Shown piece after piece: positions 18,708 through 25,874 of a stretch of DNA of 50,396 nucleotides. The notes beneath the pieces were generated by a model. The model was not told where the DNA came from and did not search any database. It saw nothing but the letters and a program-made list of their open reading frames with translations. Where the stretch lies: the NCBI GenBank assembly GCA_944327135.1, contig CALVGQ010000076.1, forward strand, positions 1 through 50,396. Direction: 5' to 3'. How positions within the stretch are numbered: the stretch's first letter is position 1; every line of letters begins with the position of its first letter. The DNA is from an uncultured Erysipelotrichaceae bacterium. GTDB lineage: Bacteria > Bacillota_I > Bacilli_A > Erysipelotrichales > Erysipelotrichaceae. A program made the position numbers and the translations under genes.

Positions 18708-18730
18708 TTAAGCCGCAATGCGGCTTTTTT
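18708..18730. terminator. GC-rich hairpin with plus-strand T tract
   Basis: AAGCCGC / GCGGCTTTTTT reads as a terminator on the plus strand. On the minus strand it lies just after the lipoprotein stop but with only a short T run. Confidence 0.6.
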
Positions 18731-19859
18731 ACTTGTTTTCTTCAGTACCAGGCTCTAATAAGCTCCAGTCCTGGATCACGCCATTTAGATCGTACTGCAA
18801 ACACTGCAAGGCATACTGCAAGTCAGAAATCTCGCTCGTGCTGCATTCTCCTGCCAAAACGCTTTGCGCCGCAAGGTCATAGCGACAGCTTCCCACGGTA
18901 CCGATGTTGGTCTTCCAATCCACCAGAAATTGCTTTTCATCATATTCATAAATATACTTTCCAGCATTGAAATCAAAATAATAAAATTCTCCATCGCCAT
19001 AATCCTGCCGGTAAATTCCTTCTTCCAGCAGCTGATAGCCTTCCTGCTTTATTAGCCAGCTCAATAGCTCCTCATGAGTTGAAACCGGATAGGAATTCAG
19101 CCTTTCCATAAACTGCGTCCCCTCCAATTCCTCTATGACCGTCTTGTCAAAATCACGATACCGATAATGATCACGCAAAACGCTCAAATATTGAAAATCC
19201 GGATCAGATGGATCGCTCTCTTCCACATTCAGCTCGATCTGTGCTTCACACAAATACCCCTCTTCATCGATCACAAAAAAGATCGTTCCAGCCGTGATCA
19301 AAGCTTCCTCCGCAACGCTTTGCCTTTCTTCGGCCATGGCTTTTAGCGCTGCCGAGCTCAAGGTCAGGGTCATACGAAGCCGGCCCTCTTTGTTCTCGCT
19401 TTTGATTGATTCTACATCTTCCAATGCAGGGACCGCTACGATAAAATCACCATAATTTTCCCGAACAGCACTCAAATAATCCGTTTCCTCGATCGTCAAA
19501 AAATCGCTGCCCTGCTCATCGATCAGATAAAGAGTTCCCTCCATCAGCCAGGTCTGCAGCTCATAATCCTGATCATCAAACGACCCGCTTAAAGCCAGAT
19601 GATACCAGTTTTCTTCCTCTACCGTTTCTCTTTCTCCTTGAACCTGCTGTACGATCTTCAGCACTTCTGTCATTTCCTCTTCCTTTTGCCAGATGCTTAG
19701 CTGCAGCGTATGCTCGGTTTCTATCTTCAACGAGGAAGCCGACCACGTTTTTTCCAGTGCCGCGATCAGCGTTTCCATCTGCTTCTTTTTGCTGGAGGTA
19801 CAGCCTGAGCTCATCAATAAAAGTCCAAAGACCAAAGCCAGTTTTTTCCAATTTTTCAT
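18729..19859 (-). CDS. Lipoprotein of unknown function
   Basis: 376 residues with a lipoprotein signal, MKNWKKLALVFGLLLMSSGC, cleaved before Cys20. The mature chain is strongly acidic (many Glu/Asp) and rich in alternating polar/hydrophobic strands such as LRMTLTLSSAALKAM and EAQIELNVEE. This recalls the beta-rich LolA/LppX-like lipoproteins common in Firmicutes, but I see no diagnostic motif. A C-terminal segment repeats aromatic pairs (YQLLEEGIYRQDYGDGEFYYF), suggesting a small beta-meander. It should be anchored outside the membrane. It is a single-gene unit with no informative neighbours. Confidence 0.75.
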   Translation of the reverse strand: MKNWKKLALVFGLLLMSSGCTSSKKKQMETLIAALEKTWSASSLKIETEHTLQLSIWQKEEEMTEVLKIVQQVQGERETVEEENWYHLALSGSFDDQDYELQTWLMEGTLYLIDEQGSDFLTIEETDYLSAVRENYGDFIVAVPALEDVESIKSENKEGRLRMTLTLSSAALKAMAEERQSVAEEALITAGTIFFVIDEEGYLCEAQIELNVEESDPSDPDFQYLSVLRDHYRYRDFDKTVIEELEGTQFMERLNSYPVSTHEELLSWLIKQEGYQLLEEGIYRQDYGDGEFYYFDFNAGKYIYEYDEKQFLVDWKTNIGTVGSCRYDLAAQSVLAGECSTSEISDLQYALQCLQYDLNGVIQDWSLLEPGTEENK

Positions 19860-19985
19860 TTCTAATGCGCTCCTGTTTTTTTATTTCCGGGGAAATGATT
19901 ACCCTTTCTGTTTCATCGGCCTGTTTTCCCTTTCGGATGCTTTTTTATTGTACACAAAATAAAAAAGCACCGCAATCGCACCAGA

Positions 19986-20020
19986 TAAAAAAAGAAAGCT
20001 CCCCTGATCTCAAGGGAGCT
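19986..20020 (-). terminator. Terminator of the first DUF378 gene
   Basis: AGCTCCC / GGGAGCT (19997-20003 with 20014-20020) is followed by a T-rich tract on the minus strand and abuts the stop codon. Confidence 0.85.
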
Positions 20021-20213
20021 ATTCCTTCAGCATCGTATAAATTGCCAGACATAGAATTCCGCTGATTCCCACAGCGATATACACCAAATTTTCCAGCAGA
20101 CTTCCATTCCCCAGCAAAAAGGAAACCAGATTGAAACGAAACAGTCCAATCAAGCCCCAGTTGATGGCACCCACGATCGTCAGCGCCAGGGCAATGCCAA
20201 TGAGTGTTTTCAT
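20019..20213 (-). CDS. DUF378 small membrane protein
   Basis: 64 residues. The family signature ALTIVGAINWGLIGLF is complete, followed by FNLVSFLLGN, then a second membrane helix VYIAVGISGILCLAIY. DUF378 proteins are two-helix membrane proteins of unknown role; B. subtilis YuzA is a member. The ribosome site is a modest AGGAGG (GGCTTAAGC lies between it and the start). A divergent second copy lies at 23,802 on the other strand. Confidence 0.88.
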   Translation of the reverse strand: MKTLIGIALALTIVGAINWGLIGLFRFNLVSFLLGNGSLLENLVYIAVGISGILCLAIYTMLKE

Positions 20214-20254
20214 GCTTAAGCCTCCTGCATTTAGTTTTCCCGGATTCCCTCCGC

Positions 20255-20581
20255 TTATTCTTCAAAAAACAGGGATTCCTGAATTTCCAGCTCTATCAGA
20301 TTCGAAAAAGAAAATAGCTGATCCTCCAGCGTCAGGGTTCTTCTGGAAAAATCTACTTTTTTAATCCTTCCCTCCCTGTTCTGGATTGTTCCCTCCTGAT
20401 ACACCGCCAAAGCAACGCTCATTCCTGGCTTCAGCTGCTGCAGCGCCGCCGCGATCTGCTCCTGCTGTTCTTCCGATAAGATCGGGCGTTCTTCCCAGAT
20501 TTTCTCCTGATTTCGAATCAATTCTAAATATCCGCGCAAAGCGGCAAAAGGCAGAAACTGCCGTGCTCGTTCATTCCCCAT
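20255..20581 (-). CDS. YolD-like protein
   Basis: 108 residues from MGNERARQFLPFAALRGY, with GGAGG just upstream. YolD-like proteins are small, SH3-like partners encoded next to Y-family polymerases of the UvrX/YqjW group and are thought to help or control translesion synthesis. Visible hallmarks are the opening R.FLPFAAL.G and the central G...V.Y...G..Q...G.IKKVD segment followed by a hydrophobic strand pattern. It overlaps the polymerase gene by 11 bases, so translation is coupled. No clear LexA box was found upstream of the pair. Confidence 0.85.
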   Translation of the reverse strand: MGNERARQFLPFAALRGYLELIRNQEKIWEERPILSEEQQEQIAAALQQLKPGMSVALAVYQEGTIQNREGRIKKVDFSRRTLTLEDQLFSFSNLIELEIQESLFFEE

Positions 20582-21830
20582 TGTGTCCTCCAATCAGCAG
20601 GTTCCGTTTACGGGCCGTCGCTTTTTCCTGCAGGCTCATCCCCCGCAAAACGGCATTTTTTCCGTACCGTTTTTTCAGCTGCGAAACCGCCAGCTGGATT
20701 CGCTGTTCTTCTTCCTGTTTTTGAGCATCATGAAACAGATCCAGCTGACAGGCTCCCTGGCTCACCACCCGATCCAGACTGATCGTGATCCGCTTAACAA
20801 AAGCTCGGGGCTCAATAGATTTCCAATATATCCACTCAAATGCTCTTTTCAACTCAGCGTAGGAATTGCACAGCGTATCTAGCCGGCAGCTTTTATGCAG
20901 CGGTGGTAGCGCTTCTTCCGCATAGCCGACAAACAGTCCAATTGCTTTGCAAAGCAGTCCTTTCTCCACTAGCTCCAACGTCAAACTATCCAGCATTTCT
21001 TTCAAAACTAAAAAAGCATTTTCAGCGCTGTAAGGCTCCACTAGGATCTGACCAGAGGAAAGTGAACGGCTTTTAGCCACATACTCATGGATCTGCCGGA
21101 TCGTACACGGTTCTCGGCCATGCGCATGATCGATCAAGAACTCCCCATTTGCCCCCAGCTCCCGCAGCAGCACCTTCTCATCGAAATGAGCCACCGCATA
21201 CAGATCTTCCAATCCATATTTTTTCAAGCGTGCCGCAATTCCCTGACCGATGTTCCAGATATCAGTGATCGGCCGATGATGCCAGATCGTTTCTTTAAAA
21301 AGCGCTTCATCCAGCCATCCCATCTGATCCTGGCTCTGCTTTGCCGTAATATCCAAAGCTACCTTAGCCAGAAACAAATTGGTCCCCAACCCAGCCGCCG
21401 CCTCGATCCCCGTTTGTTTTCGAACCTCTTCCATCATTGTTTGCGCCAATTGACGCGGCGTCATTCCATACCATTTCAAATAAGGAGTAAAATCAAAAAA
21501 ACATTCATCGATCGAATACACATGAATGTCTTCCCGATCGATATATTTCAAGTAAATTCCATAGATTTCCGCTGATTTCTCCATATAGCGTTTCATATGC
21601 GGCTTTACGATCCGATAGTCAATCGATCGGGGAATCTGAAACAGCCTTCCGCGGCTGGGAATCCCTAGTTTTTTTAGTGCCGGGGTCACTGCCAATGTAA
21701 TCGCTCCTGGTCCCCTTTCAGGGTCGGCCACCACCAGTCGCTCAACAAACGGATCCAATCCCAGATCCGCACATTCTACCGAGGCAAAAAAGCTTTTCAA
21801 ATCAATGCATGCATAGATCCTCGATTCCAT
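20571..21830 (-). CDS. Y-family DNA polymerase (UvrX/YqjW/UmuC type)
   Basis: 419 residues from MESRIYACIDLKSFFASVE, after GGAGG. The first catalytic Asp is in CIDLKSFFASVE and the second acidic pair in YSIDECFFDF near residue 110. The thumb helix-hairpin-helix motif appears at DIWNIGQGIAARLKKYGL, and the little finger domain occupies the last 150 residues. Such enzymes copy damaged DNA at low fidelity. The pairing with a YolD-like protein matches the UvrX/YqjW branch rather than DinB. The promoter has a good -10 (TATAAT, complement of 21865-21870) but no good -35. I found no CGAAC-N4-GTTCG LexA site. Confidence 0.92.
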   Translation of the reverse strand: MESRIYACIDLKSFFASVECADLGLDPFVERLVVADPERGPGAITLAVTPALKKLGIPSRGRLFQIPRSIDYRIVKPHMKRYMEKSAEIYGIYLKYIDREDIHVYSIDECFFDFTPYLKWYGMTPRQLAQTMMEEVRKQTGIEAAAGLGTNLFLAKVALDITAKQSQDQMGWLDEALFKETIWHHRPITDIWNIGQGIAARLKKYGLEDLYAVAHFDEKVLLRELGANGEFLIDHAHGREPCTIRQIHEYVAKSRSLSSGQILVEPYSAENAFLVLKEMLDSLTLELVEKGLLCKAIGLFVGYAEEALPPLHKSCRLDTLCNSYAELKRAFEWIYWKSIEPRAFVKRITISLDRVVSQGACQLDLFHDAQKQEEEQRIQLAVSQLKKRYGKNAVLRGMSLQEKATARKRNLLIGGHNGE

Positions 21831-21924
21831 TGCCTTGCCTCCTTTTTTCTTTCTGAACACCTCTATTATACTCTAAACAAGGCAAATCGACATTCTTAAT
21901 TTTCAAGTAATTTTTTTCCATCAT

Positions 21925-21955
21925 CAAAAAAAGATAGAACCTTCTTCCCTATCTT
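21925..21955 (-). terminator. Second terminator after the tRNA cluster
   Basis: On the minus strand AAGATAG / CTATCTT (21949-21955 with 21931-21937) is followed by T5. It backs up the hairpin at 21,988. Confidence 0.7.
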
Positions 21956-21987
21956 TTCTTCTTGTTCATTAAAAACTTCGGCTGAAT

Positions 21988-22011
21988 CAAAAAAACCGCA
22001 TCCAATGCGGT
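21988..22011 (-). terminator. tRNA cluster terminator
   Basis: ACCGCAT / ATGCGGT with a three-base loop, then a T7 tract on the minus strand, 13 bases after the tRNA-Gly CCA end. Confidence 0.88.
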
Positions 22012-22023
22012 CAATCAATCTGA

Positions 22024-22097
22024 TGGAGCGGATGATGAGAATCGAACTCACGTAGTCAGCTTGGAAGGCTGAAGTTCTACCATTGAACTACATCCGC
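22024..22097 (-). tRNA. tRNA-Gly (TCC)
   Basis: Cloverleaf read on the minus strand: acceptor GCGGATG / CATCCGC, discriminator U, encoded CCA. The anticodon loop CTTCCAA gives TCC (codons GGA/GGG). The T arm carries GTTCGATTC. Third gene of a Ser-Asp-Gly cluster. Confidence 0.96.
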
Positions 22098-22107
22098 ATA
22101 CAAAAAA

Positions 22108-22183
22108 TGGCGGTCCGGACGGGACTTGAACCCGCGATCTCCTCCGTGACAGGGAGGCATGTTAACCACTACACCACCGGACC
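22108..22183 (-). tRNA. tRNA-Asp (GTC)
   Basis: Acceptor GGTCCGG / CCGGACC, discriminator G, encoded CCA. The anticodon stem CTCC/GGAG encloses the loop with GTC. Middle gene of the cluster. Confidence 0.96.
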
Positions 22184-22195
22184 AGATTAAAGAAA

Positions 22196-22287
22196 TGGCG
22201 AAGAAGGAGGGATTTGAACCCTCGCGCCGCTTAACACGACCTATGCCCTTAGCAGGGGCACCTCTTCAGCCTCTTGAGTACTTCTTC
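22196..22287 (-). tRNA. tRNA-Ser (GCT)
   Basis: Acceptor GAAGAAG / CTTCTTC, discriminator G, encoded CCA. The loop CTGCTAA gives anticodon GCT (codons AGC/AGU). A long variable arm, as expected for serine, lies between the anticodon and T arms. First gene of the cluster. Confidence 0.95.
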
Positions 22288-22298
22288 AGCGCCTTCAT

Positions 22299-22327
22299 AT
22301 AATACCATAGGCTTTTTGACTTGGCAA
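22299..22327 (-). promoter_or_regulatory. tRNA cluster promoter
   Basis: -35 TTGCCA (complement of 22322-22327), 17-base spacer, -10 TATTAT (complement of 22299-22304), just upstream of tRNA-Ser. Confidence 0.75.
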
Positions 22328-22363
22328 GCCCAAAATTGAATTTTTTCGCTTTTACCAAAATCA

Positions 22364-22387
22364 GGCACACCTCTTAGGAAGTGTGCC
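22364..22387 (-). terminator. Hairpin at the end of the MazF gene
   Basis: GGCACAC / GTGTGCC (22364-22370 with 22381-22387) overlaps the stop codon region of the toxin gene. The T tract after it is short. Confidence 0.65.
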
Positions 22388-22733
22388 CCTCTTTACGAAT
22401 CAATCCCAGACTGACCCGAATCGCTTCATCGATTTGTGCCAGCGTTTCCTGATCCAGGCTGCAGATCCATTGCCCAAGCCGCTGCTTGTCGATCGTTCTA
22501 AGCTGTTCCAGCAAAATCATCGAAGTCCTTTCCAACGAGCTGGAAGGAATCATGACATGGGTAGGAATGGGAGGTTTGGACAGTTTCGTTGAGATAGGAG
22601 CGACGATCAGTGTTCTAGAAAAACGATTGCCTTTGTCATTTTGGACCACGACCACCGGCCGTACTCCTCCCTGTTCGCTTCCTACGGAGCCATGCAGATC
22701 TGCATAGTAAATATCTCCGCGTTTGATCATCAT
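22374..22733 (-). CDS. MazF/NdoA-family (PemK-like) endoribonuclease
   Basis: 119 residues, normal for the family. MazF toxins are dimeric, ACA- or UACAU-type sequence-specific mRNA interferases. The start MIKRGDIYYADL, the GSEQGGVRPVVVVQND signature containing the catalytic Arg, the TLIVAPIST strand and the basic segment all match NdoA of B. subtilis. No MazE-type antitoxin is encoded beside it. Its ATG overlaps the last base of the upstream stop codon (TAATG), so it is coupled to a YdcC-like gene. In B. subtilis ydcC-alr-ndoAI-ndoA are neighbours, so the two outer genes of that order are kept here without alr and the antitoxin. Confidence 0.93.
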   Translation of the reverse strand: MMIKRGDIYYADLHGSVGSEQGGVRPVVVVQNDKGNRFSRTLIVAPISTKLSKPPIPTHVMIPSSSLERTSMILLEQLRTIDKQRLGQWICSLDQETLAQIDEAIRVSLGLIRKEGHTS

Positions 22734-23719
22734 TATTTCATCACAGAAACCTGCATGCTTTCCACCACTTGCAGCATTTCATTGACCGACAGATCCTGAG
22801 AATAGACTGAGGTTTCCATCTGACTGTTGATCACAGTCAGCTTGTTGCCATTATAATATCCGATCACGCCCAATCCTTCCACCAGCTCTCCATCGATTTC
22901 CTGTACGGAAAGGTCACTGTTCTGACTGACCTCTTTCTGGATCACAGTAAATTCTTTCCCTCCGCTGAACTCCAGAATATGGCTTGTTTCCCCATCAGTC
23001 GTGCTGACGGTCGACGAGGTCAGCTTGGAATCAAATACCGCCATCGGATAAAGCGGCAGATCGATCAGCCCGGTATACGCACTGGTCGGTGTCTCAATGC
23101 TGGTTTTTGGCGTATCAAAGGTTCCCGCCTCAAAGGCTTCATTATAGCTCACCGAGGTAAAATCCATCTGCAATTCAATCTGTCCATCACCATTATAGGC
23201 AATCAAGCTCTGCGGTTTAAGATCCTTGGTCATCCGGATCTCCTGTTTGATCAAGGTCGTCGCGCTTGGATAACTGGCTGGGGCCGTAATCAAATATCCG
23301 CCGCTTTCTTTGCTGATCTCACATTCCCCCTGAATGATCTCCAGCATCGTCTGCAAAAGATATGGCTTCGGACTGTTCATCGGCCATTCTCCTTGAAACT
23401 TGAAAACCTGATTCAAAGAAGGGGTTATCACAAAGACTCCCTCCGCATTTTTCAGGATGATCTGCTCCTGATTCAGGCTTTTATCCAGCATGCTGACCTT
23501 AAAATATTCCTGATCCCCTTCTTTCATCCAGGATGATGTAATCAGGTAATTTTTGAAATCCTCCTGGTTAGTGATCTCCATGTTGCCTTCCAATCGGTAA
23601 CTGGTCAGATCTTCCTCCAGTTTCCCGACCTTTTTCTCTAATGAATCCGGTTTAAACAACAGATAGAGGACAAACAGAGCAGCGACGACACCAATGCCAA
23701 TCGCTATTTTTTTCTTCAT
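22733..23719 (-). CDS. YdcC/LolA-like membrane-anchored protein
   Basis: 328 residues. An N-terminal hydrophobic anchor (MKKKIAIGIGVVAALFVLYLL) has no lipobox cysteine, so it is a membrane anchor or uncleaved signal. The body has the repeating amphipathic beta strands of LolA/LppX-like proteins: SYRLEGNMEITNQEDFKNYL, WMKEGDQEYFKVSML, GVFVITPSLNQVFKFQGEWP. B. subtilis YdcC and clostridial GerS-type proteins are of this class. Their roles in most species are unknown. Its stop overlaps the MazF start, and the ydcC-toxin neighbourhood supports the assignment. Confidence 0.8.
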   Translation of the reverse strand: MKKKIAIGIGVVAALFVLYLLFKPDSLEKKVGKLEEDLTSYRLEGNMEITNQEDFKNYLITSSWMKEGDQEYFKVSMLDKSLNQEQIILKNAEGVFVITPSLNQVFKFQGEWPMNSPKPYLLQTMLEIIQGECEISKESGGYLITAPASYPSATTLIKQEIRMTKDLKPQSLIAYNGDGQIELQMDFTSVSYNEAFEAGTFDTPKTSIETPTSAYTGLIDLPLYPMAVFDSKLTSSTVSTTDGETSHILEFSGGKEFTVIQKEVSQNSDLSVQEIDGELVEGLGVIGYYNGNKLTVINSQMETSVYSQDLSVNEMLQVVESMQVSVMK

Positions 23720-23801
23720 AACTTCACCTTTCCTTCTGTTAGTAAAGTTATGATTGGCCGCTTCATTTCATGCATAGAATAAAACGAAAAGGAGGAATCG
23801 C

Positions 23802-23990
23802 ATGAAATTGTTAAAACAATCGGCCCTTTTGCTTAGCTGGATCGCCTGCCTGAATTACGGGATCCTGGGAGTTTTTGACTTTGACGTGCTTCAGCATGCC
23901 CTGATCAACTTTCCTGTATTGCATCGGATCCTGTATTTTTTTATCGGACTTGCGGCCTTTATCAATCTGCTCGAAAAAAAAGAAAAGTAG
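23802..23990 (+). CDS. Second DUF378-like small membrane protein
   Basis: 62 residues after a strong AAAGGAGG site. LLSWIACLNYGILGVFDFDVL is a diverged form of the DUF378 signature (…INWGLIG.F…), followed by a second helix ILYFFIGLAAFINLL and a basic tail. Two-helix membrane protein, role unknown. Only 34 identity-type matches could be judged by eye with the copy at 20,019, so they are not a recent duplication. Confidence 0.8.
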   Translation: MKLLKQSALLLSWIACLNYGILGVFDFDVLQHALINFPVLHRILYFFIGLAAFINLLEKKEK

Positions 23991-24003
23991 AGCATGCTCT
24001 ACT
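23971..24003 (-). terminator. Terminator at converging gene ends
   Basis: The perfect palindrome GTAGAGC-AT-GCTCTAC (23987-24002) followed by a T-rich run on the minus strand. It overlaps the ends of two convergent genes. Confidence 0.7.
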
Positions 24004-24190
24004 CCACAATATACCCTGCTTGAATCAAAGCAATCTTAGCCGCATGAACGACATCATTGCTTCCTTCGATTACGATCGCCTTACGCTCCAAGGCAATCGA
24101 ATATTCTACCCGCGTTTCATTTAAGCTTTCTCGAATCGCTTCCACATCTTTTTCAGAAGTTAAATTACGAACAAAAATAATGGACTTCAT
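23999..24190 (-). CDS. Small HMA-fold (ferredoxin-like) protein
   Basis: 63 residues from MKSIIFVRNL, after AAGGAG; a longer reading runs into the aspartokinase gene. The order strand-helix-strand-strand-helix-strand with VRNLTSEKDVEAIRESLNE, YSIALERKAIVIEG and VVHAAKIALIQAGYIVE is that of heavy-metal-associated domains. The CxxC metal motif is absent (NLTS occupies its place), so metal binding is unlikely; it could be a small regulatory or protein-binding module. It lies 28 bases after the aspartokinase gene and is probably cotranscribed. Confidence 0.72.
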   Translation of the reverse strand: MKSIIFVRNLTSEKDVEAIRESLNETRVEYSIALERKAIVIEGSNDVVHAAKIALIQAGYIVE

Positions 24191-24218
24191 ATGATCACTC
24201 CTTGTGCTGTTATTATAC

Positions 24219-24962
24219 TCAATTCCCCTCTTTTTTAGCAACTACTTTTGTTCCCGCCTGATTTTTAAAAGTGGACGCAACCGTAAACGCAATCTGTCTC
24301 TTTTGCGCCAGCTTCACGCTTTCCGGCATCATCACCTTGGCACCCGCCAGCACCAATTCAAGACAAGCCTCATAATCCAATGTCGTAAACCGCTTGGCCT
24401 GGGCATTTTTCTTCGGATCCTCCTCATAGATCCCATCCACGTCCGTATAGATCGTCACTTCCTTGAGCTGCAAGGCTTCCGCCATCAAGATCGCCGTTTG
24501 ATCGCTGCCGCCCCGTCCCAGGGTCGTCAGATGACCTTTGCTATTTAAGCCAATAAACCCCGGCACCAGCACGACCTCATGGTCTTTCAGATAATAGCGG
24601 ATCCATGAGGGATTGAGCTGAAGGACCTGAGCATTCTGGTAACTGTCATCAGTCAAAATCCCAATTTCTGTCGGGGTACAGGCATGCGCTCGAATTCCTG
24701 CCTGACGGCACTGATTTTCAAAAACCAGACTGCTTAAAATCTCCCCTTGTGCCAATAACCGGTCCTTTTGTCTTGGTTCAAGAAATTGTGAAAATGACAG
24801 CAGGGATGCAGTCGAATAGGGATCATTTTGCCTTCCCATCGCCGAAATCACCGCGACCACCTGGTGATTTTGATCCAATTCCTGTTGAATTTTACCAATT
24901 GCATAGCAGCGGTGTTCAAAGGTATCCACCGACGTCCCGCCAAATTTCATGATCCGCAGCAT
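24219..24962 (-). CDS. Aspartokinase catalytic domain without ACT domains
   Basis: 247 residues; normal aspartokinases are 400 or more because of two C-terminal ACT domains. The amino acid kinase fold shows MKFGGTSV at the start, LGRGGSDQTAILMA near residue 145, and the nucleotide loop YTDVDGIYEEDPK. The protein ends soon after this domain with a Lys-rich tail, so it cannot be feedback-regulated by lysine or threonine through ACT domains. It would phosphorylate aspartate for diaminopimelate, lysine, threonine or methionine synthesis. No other gene of that pathway is adjacent. The stop is genuine and no frameshifted ACT region is seen downstream. Confidence 0.85.
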   Translation of the reverse strand: MLRIMKFGGTSVDTFEHRCYAIGKIQQELDQNHQVVAVISAMGRQNDPYSTASLLSFSQFLEPRQKDRLLAQGEILSSLVFENQCRQAGIRAHACTPTEIGILTDDSYQNAQVLQLNPSWIRYYLKDHEVVLVPGFIGLNSKGHLTTLGRGGSDQTAILMAEALQLKEVTIYTDVDGIYEEDPKKNAQAKRFTTLDYEACLELVLAGAKVMMPESVKLAQKRQIAFTVASTFKNQAGTKVVAKKEGN

Positions 24963-25018
24963 CTTCTCACCTCATTGTCAGACTATGCGGCCGACTTTGA
25001 GTCTGCTGGGCAAAGATC

Positions 25019-25046
25019 CAAAAAAAGACCGGTTATCCCGGTCTTT
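25019..25046 (-). terminator. deoD terminator
   Basis: AAAGACCGG / CCGGTCTTT with loop TTATC (25024-25046), then T7 on the minus strand. Confidence 0.9.
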
Positions 25047-25052
25047 ATGAAT

Positions 25053-25763
25053 TTATTCTGCCGCTTCCAATGCGATTTTCATCATGTTGGTAAAACTGAG
25101 CTGTCTTTCCTCTGCCGTGGTCTCCTCATTCGTTACAAAGCTGTCTGAGATCGTCAGCAGACAGGCCGCCTTTTTCCCCAGCACCTTCGCATTGGCAAAC
25201 AACGCAAAGCTCTCCATTTCTACCGCTTTGCAGCCATGCTTTTCAACCAGCTCCTGGATGTATTCCTGGCCGCCCTGACGATAGAAAACATCCGAGCTAT
25301 GGATGCAGCTTTCATGCAGCGGAATATTCAGCGCAGCAGCTGCTTTGCGGATGCGCTCATTCAATGCGGCCGAAGGCTCAATATGATCCCCTTCAAAACC
25401 GGACTGTGTCTTGGCATAGCTGGATTCGCTGTAAGCACTGGTCGCCAGCACGACATCGTAGATTTTCAAGTCAGCACTATATGCTCCCGCTGAACCAATA
25501 CGGATGATATTTTCGACATCATACAAATTATACAGTTCATAGGAATAAATTCCGATGCTTGGCATTCCCATGCCTGATCCCATGACAGAAATAGGTTTGC
25601 CTTGATAAGTGCCAGTAAAGCCAAACATATTTCTAACCGAATTGAACTGAACCGGATTCTCTAAAAACGTTTCCGCGATAAATTTCGCTCTAAGCGGATC
25701 GCCCGGCATCAAAACCGTTTTGGCGATTTGACCTTTTTCTGCAGTGTTATGTGGTGTTGCCAT
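25053..25763 (-). CDS. deoD: Purine-nucleoside phosphorylase, DeoD type
   Basis: 236 residues from MATPHNTAEKG, near the 239 of E. coli DeoD; an ATG one codon upstream is also possible given the GGAGG site. It splits purine (deoxy)nucleosides with phosphate into base and sugar 1-phosphate. The phosphate loop MPGDPLRAKF, the GSGMGMPSIGIYSYEL segment, the RIGSAGAY motif, the purine-site VEMESFALFA and the catalytic Asp in SDSFVT are present. It forms hexamers in the cytosol. Together with the guanine permease and guaA it serves purine salvage, though the genes are far apart here. Confidence 0.95.
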   Translation of the reverse strand: MATPHNTAEKGQIAKTVLMPGDPLRAKFIAETFLENPVQFNSVRNMFGFTGTYQGKPISVMGSGMGMPSIGIYSYELYNLYDVENIIRIGSAGAYSADLKIYDVVLATSAYSESSYAKTQSGFEGDHIEPSAALNERIRKAAAALNIPLHESCIHSSDVFYRQGGQEYIQELVEKHGCKAVEMESFALFANAKVLGKKAACLLTISDSFVTNEETTAEERQLSFTNMMKIALEAAE

Positions 25764-25841
25764 CATGCTTCCTCCTTTTTTACCCGAATTTATTATATCA
25801 CACGGACTCTTCGAAAATAAAGTCCGGCTTTTCTTTCCCAA

Positions 25842-25870
25842 AAAAACGAGGATAGGCACTTCCTCGTTTT
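25842..25870 (-). terminator. ddl terminator
   Basis: AAAACGAGGA / TCCTCGTTTT (25843-25870) followed by a T tract on the minus strand. Confidence 0.85.
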
Positions 25871-25874
25871 GGAT

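Noticed and set aside
21831-21900. A LexA box upstream of the Y-family polymerase
   Set aside because: No CGAAC-N4-GTTCG-like sequence is present; the nearest GAAC and GTTT words are not arranged as a dyad.
22733-22800. A hidden MazE-type antitoxin frame upstream of MazF
   Set aside because: The MazF start directly overlaps the YdcC-like stop, leaving no room, and no alternative frame with a ribosome site is visible there.
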